A DNA stretch of 64,000 nt from Paenarthrobacter histidinolovorans (lineage in GTDB: Bacteria; Actinomycetota; Actinomycetes; Actinomycetales; Micrococcaceae). Location: the NCBI RefSeq assembly GCF_014647595.1, contig NZ_BMPM01000002.1, forward strand, positions 1 through 64,000, written 5' to 3'. The notes under the pieces were generated by a model. The model did not search any database, was not told the origin of the DNA, and saw only the letters and a program-made list of their open reading frames with translations. The number at the start of each line of letters is the position of its first letter. Within the stretch, counting starts at the first letter, position 1. The position numbers and the translations under genes are program-made. This document shows, piece by piece, positions 22,583-29,680 of this stretch.

Positions 22583-22593
22583 ATTGGGAGCTA

Positions 22594-23931
22594 ATGACCG
22601 CACCCATCAGCACCCCCAGTCCCGATCCCTACACCCTGGACCACGGAAGCACGCGCTACCGGGTGGACCGATACGAGCTGGAGCTCGACGTGAGGCTGGG
22701 CAGCAACAAGCTGATTGGCAAAGCGGTCCTGAGGTGCACTGCCTTGGAACCAACCACACAGATTGTCCTGGACCTGGTGGGCTTACGGGCGTCCAAGGTT
22801 CAACTGGACGGCAGGAAGGTGCAGAAATTCAGCCACAGGGCCGAGCACCTGGTCCTTAATCCACCCTCTGCGCTCAAAGCCGGGCAGCAATTCTTGCTGG
22901 AGATCCGCTACGACGGCAATCCGCAACCGCGTCGTGGGTTGTGGGGAGACGTGGGTTGGGAAGAACTGAACGACGGCGTGTTGGTGGCCGGACAGCCCAA
23001 CGGCGCAGCATCCTGGTTCCCCTGCAATGACCACCCCCGGTACAAGTCCAGTTTCCTGATTTCCGTGACCACGGACGAGAACTACCGCCCGGTCTGCAAC
23101 GGCAAGCTCGTATCCCATTCCCGCAAGTCCAGTCGGGAAACGTGGGTCTACGAGCAGGTTGAGCCGATGGCGACGTACTTGGCCACCGTTCAAATCGGCC
23201 GGTACGTGAAGGTTCCACTGCACGAGGACAATACCCACCACAGGGTCCCCCAATTCGTCGCCGTCACGCCCGAAATGACCGCGGACGCTCTTCAGGGCCT
23301 GCACCGCCAGCCGGACATGATGCGGACTTTCGAGGACTGCTTCGGCCCGTACCCCTACACCGACTACACCTCAGTGGTGACCGAGGACGAACTGGAAATT
23401 CCGTTGGAAGCCCAGACAGTCTCCATATTTGGCCGGAATCACATGAAAGACGCGTGGGATTCCCAGCGGCTGATCGCCCACGAGCTCTCCCATCAGTGGT
23501 TCGGGAATTCACTGACGGTCAGCAACTGGAAAGACATCTGGCTCCATGAGGGCTTTGCCTGCTATGCCGAATGGTTGTGGTCCGAGGAATCCGGGACCAT
23601 GACGGTTGCTGCGCGGGCGTTGGCCGCGTGGAAGAAGCTCGACGCCGGGCCCCAGGACCTGCTGGTGGGTGACCCCGGGCCTGAGCTGATGTTCGATGAC
23701 CGCGTCTACAAGCGCGGGGCTCTGGCCGTGCACGCTCTGCGGATGGCGGCCGGTGACGAAGCATTCTTCGGTTTCCTGCAGCATTGGACTGCCGCGAACC
23801 GGCACGGATCAGTATCCACGGAATCGTTCGTCGCGGCTGCGGACGCCTTCATTCCAGGCATCGATGCGGCTGCGATACTCCGGCCCTGGCTGTACCAGGC
23901 CGCGCTTCCGCCACTTCCTGCAACGCGCTAG
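22594..23931 (+). CDS. M1-family zinc aminopeptidase
   Basis: A 445-residue gluzincin aminopeptidase without signal peptide, hence probably cytoplasmic. The zinc site HELSH is at 296-300, followed after 18 residues by the third ligand Glu319 (WLHEGF). The GAMEN exopeptidase motif is replaced by a PLEAQT-type sequence, as in the short actinobacterial M1 subfamily. A Tyr-containing stretch (DRVYKRGALAVHALR) follows. It begins 11 nt after the NRPS stop with GGGAG in front of the ATG, so the two are probably co-transcribed. Poly-lysine producers are known to have zinc aminopeptidases that degrade or trim their polymer; a similar role here is inference. ATG 22594 preferred over an in-frame start at 22543 inside the NRPS gene. 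Confidence 0.9.
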   Translation: MTAPISTPSPDPYTLDHGSTRYRVDRYELELDVRLGSNKLIGKAVLRCTALEPTTQIVLDLVGLRASKVQLDGRKVQKFSHRAEHLVLNPPSALKAGQQFLLEIRYDGNPQPRRGLWGDVGWEELNDGVLVAGQPNGAASWFPCNDHPRYKSSFLISVTTDENYRPVCNGKLVSHSRKSSRETWVYEQVEPMATYLATVQIGRYVKVPLHEDNTHHRVPQFVAVTPEMTADALQGLHRQPDMMRTFEDCFGPYPYTDYTSVVTEDELEIPLEAQTVSIFGRNHMKDAWDSQRLIAHELSHQWFGNSLTVSNWKDIWLHEGFACYAEWLWSEESGTMTVAARALAAWKKLDAGPQDLLVGDPGPELMFDDRVYKRGALAVHALRMAAGDEAFFGFLQHWTAANRHGSVSTESFVAAADAFIPGIDAAAILRPWLYQAALPPLPATR

Positions 23932-24569
23932 CCCAGGGCCACGGCTGCCACCAGCCCCTGGGGTTGCCCAGCGGCCAGGTCCAGATCCTGTATTCCTTCG
24001 CGGTCCAGGACATCCATTTCGGCGGGGTTTCTCCGCAGGCCTTCTCCTGTCATCTTCAGCCAGGCCTCCTTCCGCGCCCAGAGACGGCTTCGGGTAGCGT
24101 CACGCCCGGACCCGGGGAGGGATAACAGGTACTGCTTCTCCGGTGCCGTCAACGCGACGTCGTCGAAGCCCTCGAAGCCGGTCTTGTCCGCAGTCTCGAG
24201 GTCCACTCCGAGCCGGAGCCCTTCGGCTGGATGCACGACGCCGGCCAACAGCACCCAGCCCGACGCCCGGGAGGCACTCAGCACCAAAGGTGACGGGCCG
24301 CCGTCGAGCAGGAAACCGGGACGGCCATGGTCCTGGCCGGGGCCGCATTGCGGGCAGACATAGTCCGGCGTGAGCCGGGTGGGGTCAACGTCGAGTAGTG
24401 ACGCCGCGAATTGCTGAAGCGCGAACCTGCCGGCCACGAACTCATCCCGGTCCTCGGGTCTGGCGAAGCGGAGGGCGCGCTGCCGGGCAGGGTGACCAAG
24501 CTCCTGCCACAGCGCGTCGGACATGGACACGGCATCGAGCGTGCGCAGCTCAAACACAGGCTTATCCAT
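23928..24569 (-). CDS. 4'-phosphopantetheinyl transferase (Sfp type)
   Basis: A 213-residue transferase that moves the phosphopantetheine arm of CoA to a carrier-protein serine. The magnesium-binding motif GVDLE is at 121-125 and the second motif is WARKEAWLK (about 170-178). Length fits the Sfp/EntD class rather than the 120-residue AcpS class. The ATG at 24569 is preferred to a GTG at 24584 because AAAGGGG precedes it. It faces the NRPS-aminopeptidase pair and its stop codon overlaps the aminopeptidase stop within CTAG. The obvious nearby substrate is the NRPS carrier domain. Confidence 0.92.
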   Translation of the reverse strand: MDKPVFELRTLDAVSMSDALWQELGHPARQRALRFARPEDRDEFVAGRFALQQFAASLLDVDPTRLTPDYVCPQCGPGQDHGRPGFLLDGGPSPLVLSASRASGWVLLAGVVHPAEGLRLGVDLETADKTGFEGFDDVALTAPEKQYLLSLPGSGRDATRSRLWARKEAWLKMTGEGLRRNPAEMDVLDREGIQDLDLAAGQPQGLVAAVALG

Positions 24570-24953
24570 CACCACCCCTTTCACAGCCTTGTCCCCAATG
24601 AATGTTAGAACATGAGATGGGTGGCATTAGGCTCAAGATCCGGTTCCGAGCGGGACCGGATCTTTAGTGTTTCCTCGGGTCTGCCAATCTTTGTCCCGTT
24701 CGTCTGCCAAGGACTGCGCCTATTGACTCCCGTCAGAGATTAGAAGTAGTGGCTCTATGTCCGACCACAAGATCGGAAGCGATTCAGGATGCTCACCGGT
24801 GGCCAGACTTGCGACGACAAATATGTTTGAGATGGTCCGGCCACCAGCAGCTTAATGCAGGCCATTTCGCATGATTTGAAGGGCTTCGAAGGGTACAAAC
24901 AAATTTCTTGCGTCGCCGTTCAATATCGTTCGAACGGCTCGTTCTTGCCGGGA
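24570..24953. other. Non-coding region between the PPTase and SnoaL-like genes
   Basis: About 380 nt with no convincing gene. It is less GC-rich than its neighbours. It contains the hairpin at 24635-24665 and the palindrome CGTTCGAACG (24928-24937). The latter is only a partial resemblance to an SOS box and is not called as one. The PPTase promoter must lie in the left part. Confidence 0.6.
24635..24665. terminator. Hairpin, probable terminator
   Basis: AAGATCCGG (24635-24643) pairs with CCGGATCTT (24655-24663), extended by TTCC/GGGA pairing. A short T run follows on the plus strand (TCTTTAG). It could end the leftward accessory transcripts or insulate the PPTase promoter; direction is uncertain. 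Confidence 0.55.
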
Positions 24954-25340
24954 TCAGCTGAGATGGGAGTTGATGGGGCCATTGTCGACGTAGATGCGCT
25001 GGTCGGTGAACTTCCCGTCGGCGATGGTGAAGATCGAGCAGGCCCTGATCGTCACTTCGACGCCGTCGAGGAAGCGCCAGGCGCTGTCGACCTCGAACAC
25101 GACGACGCCGTCTTCCTCCTGCCAGATGTTGACCAGCGGGTGGGCCAGGGACTCGACCTTGCCGCCGATCGCAGTCATCTGCGCCAGCACCGCGTCCTTG
25201 CCCTTGACAGTAGGAGCGTTGGCGAAGGTGAGGGTGATGTCGTCGGCGTAGTAGCCGCCGAGACATTCGTAATCCTTCTTCTCCATGACGGCGAAGTACT
25301 CGTTCAGGAAGTCGATGGTGCTCTGGTCTGCACGGGACAT
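24954..25340 (-). CDS. SnoaL-like / NTF2-fold protein
   Basis: A 128-residue single-domain protein of the nuclear transport factor 2 / SnoaL superfamily, which includes polyketide cyclases, ketosteroid isomerase-like enzymes and limonene-1,2-epoxide hydrolases. Typical features are the N-terminal helix FLNEYFAVMEKKDYE, the YYADDITLTF strand and the C-terminal FTIADGKFTDQRIYVD strand pair. Substrate unknown. It ends a leftward group with two aldo/keto reductases (51 nt downstream of the nearer one), so it may act on the same small molecule. Confidence 0.8.
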   Translation of the reverse strand: MSRADQSTIDFLNEYFAVMEKKDYECLGGYYADDITLTFANAPTVKGKDAVLAQMTAIGGKVESLAHPLVNIWQEEDGVVVFEVDSAWRFLDGVEVTIRACSIFTIADGKFTDQRIYVDNGPINSHLS

Positions 25341-25391
25341 GCTTGGATCCTTACTGTTTGGTGGTCCTTAAAGGTCCGAAAAAATGCGGGA

Positions 25392-26426
25392 TTAGACGAT
25401 CGCGTCTGCGCTGGTCGGCTTGAGCGGCCCCTCACCGGCACGATGGTGGAAAGCCGGCGGTTCGATGGCCAGCGCCGTCAAGGCATCAAGCTGTTTGGTG
25501 TCGAGCAGGACATCCGCGGCGGTGGCGTTTGCGCGCAGCTCATCAACAGTCTCCGGGCCGACGATCACCGAGGCGACGGCGGGGCGGGACAACAGCCAGG
25601 TCAGGGCGACCTGGTAAGGGCTCAAGCCCCATTCACGACTGAGCCGATCCACCTCGCGGGCCACCGAGACTTCCGCCTCGGAGAACCCCGGCGCTCCGAA
25701 ACGTTCGTCGCCGGAGACCTCACGATCCAGGACCGCGAGATCAGCCAGGAGGCCACCATGCAGCGGGGCATAGGGAATGATTGACAGGCCGAACTGCTCG
25801 CAAGCCGGTGCGAGCTCCCGCTCGGCGGCGCGGTCGATGAGGTTGTACTTCACCTGGGCGGCTACGGGAGCGGAGGCCAGTCGGCGGTCGTCAGCGATCC
25901 ACAGCGCGCGGGTGACCTGCCAGGCCGGGTGGTTGGATAGGCCGACGTATCGGATCTTGCCCTGCCGGATCAGATCGTCGTAGACCTCAAGCGTCTGCTC
26001 CGGCCGCGTGTCCGGGTCGATGTCGTGGGCATAGTAGAGATCGATGTAATCGGTCTGCAAGCGCCGCAGGCTCTTCTCGACCTGGGTTATGATGTGCCGG
26101 CGTGACAGCCCTCGGTCATTGACACCGAGCCCGACGATGCCGTTGGACTTGGTGGCGATCACCATCTCGTCACGGCGTCCGCGCAGGGCACGTCCGAGGA
26201 TCTGCTCGGCGGGTTCGCGCTCCGCGGCAGGTTTGGCTCCAGGCCGATCGAATACGGGCATGTTGCCATAGACGTCGGCCGTATCCACGAAGTTGATGCC
26301 AAGCTCCAGCGCAGCACCGACGACGCGCTCTGCGTCTTCCGCGCCAGGCGCGACTCCGAAGGTGGCGGTGCCCAGCGCAATTTTCGAGACCCTGACACCG
26401 GTCTGGCCAAGGAGTGAGTACTTCAT
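25392..26426 (-). CDS. Aldo/keto reductase (first of a tandem pair)
   Basis: A 344-residue NADPH-dependent oxidoreductase of the AKR (beta/alpha)8 family. The tetrad is present: Asp and Tyr in DTADVYG (about 47-53), Lys in IATKS and His in YYAHD. It is close in sequence along its whole length to the next gene, a local duplication. It has an extra C-terminal tail of about 20 residues (EPPAFHHRAGEGPLKPTS) absent from the paralogue. Substrate unknown. Likely controlled with its paralogue by the divergent TetR protein. Confidence 0.9.
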   Translation of the reverse strand: MKYSLLGQTGVRVSKIALGTATFGVAPGAEDAERVVGAALELGINFVDTADVYGNMPVFDRPGAKPAAEREPAEQILGRALRGRRDEMVIATKSNGIVGLGVNDRGLSRRHIITQVEKSLRRLQTDYIDLYYAHDIDPDTRPEQTLEVYDDLIRQGKIRYVGLSNHPAWQVTRALWIADDRRLASAPVAAQVKYNLIDRAAERELAPACEQFGLSIIPYAPLHGGLLADLAVLDREVSGDERFGAPGFSEAEVSVAREVDRLSREWGLSPYQVALTWLLSRPAVASVIVGPETVDELRANATAADVLLDTKQLDALTALAIEPPAFHHRAGEGPLKPTSADAIV

Positions 26427-26448
26427 CAGTGTTCCTCGTATCTTCCGG

Positions 26449-27420
26449 TCAGGACGCGGTCTCGGCGGTCAGCGCCGAGACCACATCCAGCTGTTCCCGG
26501 GTGAGCTCGATATCTGCAGCGGCGGCGTTGGCGCGGAGCTCGTCGGCCGTCTCGGCTCCAACGATCACCGATGCCACGGCCGGGCGGGACAGCAGCCAGG
26601 CCAGCGAGACCTGCTGCATCCCCAGCCCCCACTCTCGGGCCAGTTGGTCGAGTTGGCGCGCGACGGCGATCTCCGCATTGGAGTATCCAGGCCCGCCGTA
26701 GCGCTTGCCTCCGGCGATCGGCCGGTCCAGGACCGACAGGTCGGCAAGGAGACCGCCGTGCAGCGGGGCATAGGGAATGATCGACAGACCGAACCTCACG
26801 CACGCGGCAGCGAGTTCCTTTTCGGCGCTTCGGTCCAAGAGGCTGTACATCACCTGAGCGGCAACGGGGGCGGAGACCAGCCGGCGCTCACCGGCGATCC
26901 ACAGGGCCTCGGTCATCTGCCAGGCCGTGTGATTGGACAAAGCGACATACCGCAGCTTCCCCTGCCGGATCAGATCATCGTAGACGGCAAGTGTCTGCTC
27001 CAGGGGCGTGTTCGGATCCGGGAAATGCGCGTAATACAGGTCGATGCGGTCAGTGCTCAGCCGGCGCAGGCTCTGTTCTACCTGCCGGATGATGTACCGG
27101 CGCGAAAGACCGGCATCCGGATCGAACCTCCGCTCCCCCGACTTGGTCGCCAGCACCACCTCATCCCGCCGGCCGGCCAGGGAGCGGCCGAGGATTTCCT
27201 CGGCGGACTCACGCTCTGCGGCCGGTGGAGCGCCGGGCCGGTCGAACGTCGACGTCGAACCGTAGACATCCGCGGTGTCAAAGAAATTGATGCCCAGATC
27301 CAGGGCTGCTCCCACGACGCCATCGGCTTCGTGTGCGCTCGGTGCCACGCCGAAGGTCGCCGTGCCCACGCAGATGCGGGACACGCGCACGCCGGTCGGG
27401 CCGAGAACGGAGTACTTCAT
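26449..27420 (-). CDS. Aldo/keto reductase (second of a tandem pair)
   Basis: A 323-residue AKR paralogue of the preceding reductase, with DTADVYG, LATKS and YYAHF supplying the catalytic Asp, Tyr, Lys and His. The genes are 22 nt apart on the same strand, so they are co-transcribed. Blocks such as APVAAQV, GLSIIPYAPLHGGLLADL and WLLSRPAVASVIVG are identical in both. The different loop after ATKS and the shorter C-terminus suggest different substrate range. First gene after the TetR operator-like palindrome. Confidence 0.9.
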   Translation of the reverse strand: MKYSVLGPTGVRVSRICVGTATFGVAPSAHEADGVVGAALDLGINFFDTADVYGSTSTFDRPGAPPAAERESAEEILGRSLAGRRDEVVLATKSGERRFDPDAGLSRRYIIRQVEQSLRRLSTDRIDLYYAHFPDPNTPLEQTLAVYDDLIRQGKLRYVALSNHTAWQMTEALWIAGERRLVSAPVAAQVMYSLLDRSAEKELAAACVRFGLSIIPYAPLHGGLLADLSVLDRPIAGGKRYGGPGYSNAEIAVARQLDQLAREWGLGMQQVSLAWLLSRPAVASVIVGAETADELRANAAAADIELTREQLDVVSALTAETAS

Positions 27421-27520
27421 CTAAAGGATTCCCATCTGCGAGTTTCAGAACCGAGCTGACAAGTGCAGCGATCAGTCAACGAGGTGCCGTGCGGCTACCA
27501 GCCGGGTCGAACTTAAACAC

Positions 27521-27534
27521 TAACCGACTGGTTA
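27521..27534. promoter_or_regulatory. Probable TetR operator
   Basis: Perfect inverted repeat TAACC-GACT-GGTTA in the 146-nt divergent region, 33 nt before the tetR start. A palindrome between a TetR gene and a divergent enzyme operon is the usual arrangement for a TetR-family operator. Confidence 0.6.
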
Positions 27535-27566
27535 CATTTCGGCAATGGTCATGAGAAAGTAGTTAC

Positions 27567-28232
27567 ATGCCAGAAAGCGCAAAGACCAGAACACGGGGCC
27601 CCTACCGCACAGGGGTCCGCCGACGCGAGCAGCTCATCGGCATCGCGATGGACGTCTTCGGCAAACACGGCTTCGCCGGCGGCTCCCTCCGCACGATTGC
27701 CGAGCAGGCCGGCGTCAACCACGCCACCCTGATCCAGCACTTCGGCAGCAAGGACGGCCTACTCACGGCCGTGCTGGAGGAATGGGACCGGCGGACCGTG
27801 GCGAACGGCCTCACCGATGTCAGCGGCTTGGACTATTTCCGCCGGCTGCCAGAGGTCATGGCCGCCCACCGGGACATCCGCGGCCTGCTCGAACTGTTCA
27901 CCACCATCGCGGCCGAAGCCTCCAGCCCCGGCCACCCGGGCCACGCGTTCATCACCCGGCGCTACACCTCGAACCTGGCAACCCTCGCCGGGCACTTGCA
28001 GGAGGCAGTCGAAACCGGCGACATCATTTACCTCTCCCCGGCGCAGATTGAAATTGAAGTGCGGCTATTCACTGCCGTGATGGACGGCATCGGCCTGCAA
28101 TGGCTCCTCAACCCCGAAACTGACATACACGCCAGCGTCGCAACCTATGTCGAACGCGCCATTGCCGCCTGGGGAGGCAATAGGGCCGCTCCCGCCCGAT
28201 TCGGAGGGCCCAAACAGGTGATCGAAGATTGA
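27567..28232 (+). CDS. TetR-family transcriptional regulator
   Basis: A 221-residue regulator. The N-terminal helix-turn-helix lies at about 18-65 (RREQLIGIAMDVFGKHGF, then AGVNHATLIQHFGSKDGL), followed by an all-helical ligand-binding domain with a C-terminal region resembling TetR_C_11-type folds. It is divergent from the reductase operon and probably represses it until a ligand, perhaps a toxic carbonyl compound, is bound. Specificity cannot be predicted. Confidence 0.9.
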   Translation: MPESAKTRTRGPYRTGVRRREQLIGIAMDVFGKHGFAGGSLRTIAEQAGVNHATLIQHFGSKDGLLTAVLEEWDRRTVANGLTDVSGLDYFRRLPEVMAAHRDIRGLLELFTTIAAEASSPGHPGHAFITRRYTSNLATLAGHLQEAVETGDIIYLSPAQIEIEVRLFTAVMDGIGLQWLLNPETDIHASVATYVERAIAAWGGNRAAPARFGGPKQVIED

Positions 28233-28570
28233 AGCGAATACATTCCCAGCCATCCATGCCGTCCTCTTCCTGAACGGTCCCCCGCGGCCAGTCCGAGGTC
28301 TCGGTGCACCGGCCCCGTTGAGGGGCAGGCCCTCGGTGCGCGGAGCGAACGACGCGATTTAGCCCTTACGGCCTATCGCCTTATACAGAGCCTCCGACTT
28401 CGGCGCGGTCGACAGGCTGTCTCAGACGAGAAACACCTGGCGAGGTCCTCAGTCACATGCAGCAAAGACGTCTCTGACCACTTCCCCACACCTGCGAATG
28501 CGGTGATATGGAGCTCACGTAGTAACGCCGGCAAACTGTAGCTTGGTGCTCATGCGTTCCGGGCAAACAG
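28233..28570. other. Gene-free region after tetR
   Basis: About 340 nt without a credible complete gene. On the minus strand roughly 28390-28550 stays open for about 50 codons without a start and could be a decayed coding remnant, but I do not recognise it. The position at the edge of the accessory block would fit a recombination scar. Confidence 0.4.
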
Positions 28571-28609
28571 CAGTGTTCCCCGCAGCCAGGATCGCTGCGG
28601 GGAACACTG
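28571..28609 (-). terminator. Strong terminator after the secreted protease
   Basis: Perfect 15-bp stem (28571-28585 CAGTGTTCCCCGCAG with 28595-28609), 9-nt loop, followed on the minus strand by CTGTTTGCC. It begins 23 nt after the protease stop and would also stop read-through from the tetR side. Confidence 0.85.
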
Positions 28610-28631
28610 TTGGTGAGTTAACCCACCAGCG

Positions 28632-29498
28632 CTACTTCACCGAGTTCAGGTAGTTCGCCAGGGTTGGGGTGATGCGCGTGCCTGAATTCGAGCTGCCTCC
28701 ATTGGTGTGGATGGCCACGATGGTACTGGAGCTGTTGTAGACCGGCGCGCCACTCTGCCCGCCGTAGGTGTCCATCTTGTAGAAGACTTTCTCGGCCTGC
28801 GTGCTGTCAATGGACCCGGTCATGGACCACATGGTGCCGAAGGCCTTGTCGCCGGGATAGCCCCTGACCGTCGCGGTGGTCCCGTTCAGGCTGGTGGTCG
28901 TGCCGGCGTAGTTCAGCCAGCCGGTGGTGTTGCCGATGGTGCAGTCGAGCTTGATGACTCCCCAGTCGGCATTGGTGTTGGCTGAATCAATCCAGCGCTG
29001 ATCAGTCAGGAGTTGGGTGGCGCCGCAGGTCCCGTACGGATCGGTTGATCCGTTGCGGCCGGGAGCCACCTTCACTCCCCAGGAGTAATCCGCAGTGGAA
29101 CCCGTACCGCCCTCGTGCACGCAGTGGCCGGCGGTCAGCACCGTGTCATCGGAAATCAGGGCGCCGGAGCAGATGTAGCCTCCGTTGAATTCAATCTGCA
29201 CGATCGAGCGGTTGGGTGCGGCCGTAGTGTCAGTGATCCGCACCCTCCCATCAGCACCGATCACTGAGTCCGTGGAAGCTCCGCCACCTTTGGAGGGCAT
29301 TGCCAAGGTGTACTTGTCGGCCAGTGGAGAGGCCGCGGAACCTGACGTCTGCGTCTTGTCCACCGTGTGGGAAACCGGCTGGAGGGCAGAGCTGGAAACC
29401 TGCGGCGTCGACTCTGACGCGACCGCGGCTCCTCCCAGCGATGACGTCAAAGCCATAACTGCAGCCCCGACAAGCACAGCAATGTTCTGCTTCTTCAT
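28632..29498 (-). CDS. Secreted trypsin-like (V8/glutamyl-endopeptidase-like) serine protease
   Basis: A 288-residue exported S1-fold protease. A Sec signal peptide covers about 1-27 (KK at the N-terminus, hydrophobic core, then AVASES), followed by a propeptide of about 55 residues. The catalytic triad is His in VLTAGHC, Asp in NADWGVIKLD and Ser in GGQSGAPVY. The C-terminal AIHTNGGSSNSGTRI block matches the glutamyl endopeptidase/V8 group. GAAAGG lies upstream of the ATG. The natural substrate is unknown; it is probably a scavenging extracellular protease. Monocistronic. Confidence 0.92.
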   Translation of the reverse strand: MKKQNIAVLVGAAVMALTSSLGGAAVASESTPQVSSSALQPVSHTVDKTQTSGSAASPLADKYTLAMPSKGGGASTDSVIGADGRVRITDTTAAPNRSIVQIEFNGGYICSGALISDDTVLTAGHCVHEGGTGSTADYSWGVKVAPGRNGSTDPYGTCGATQLLTDQRWIDSANTNADWGVIKLDCTIGNTTGWLNYAGTTTSLNGTTATVRGYPGDKAFGTMWSMTGSIDSTQAEKVFYKMDTYGGQSGAPVYNSSSTIVAIHTNGGSSNSGTRITPTLANYLNSVK

Positions 29499-29567
29499 GG
29501 GTACCTTTCAAAGGACGGCCCTATAGGGAACCGTGCGAGGGATGTGATACACATGTTTCATATGTGC

Positions 29568-29583
29568 ATGACAAAACTGTCAT
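29568..29583 (-). promoter_or_regulatory. Inverted repeat in the protease promoter region
   Basis: ATGACA-AAAC-TGTCAT is a perfect 6-bp inverted repeat about 70 nt before the start. Next to it is a second imperfect palindrome, ACATGTTTCATATGT (29551-29565). On the minus strand TTGTCA overlaps the first and could be a -35. Probably a regulator site; the regulator is not identifiable. Confidence 0.45.
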
Positions 29584-29625
29584 ACACGCATGAATAGTCT
29601 GTCAAGATGCTGGGAGTCGAATCTC

Positions 29626-29664
29626 ATAAAAAAGAAAAACCCCGGGACAAACGTCCCGGGGTTT
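29626..29664 (-). terminator. Terminator of pheST
   Basis: A 12-bp stem (29637-29648 AAACCCCGGGAC with 29653-29664), loop of 4 nt, followed on the minus strand by TTCTTTTTTAT. A classic intrinsic terminator 17 nt after pheT. Confidence 0.92.
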
Positions 29665-29680
29665 CCCTGCCAAGCAACGG

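Noticed and set aside
24925..24940. CGTTCGAACG as a possible SOS box
   Set aside because: It lacks the CGAAC-N4-GTTCG order and spacing, and no damage-related gene is adjacent.
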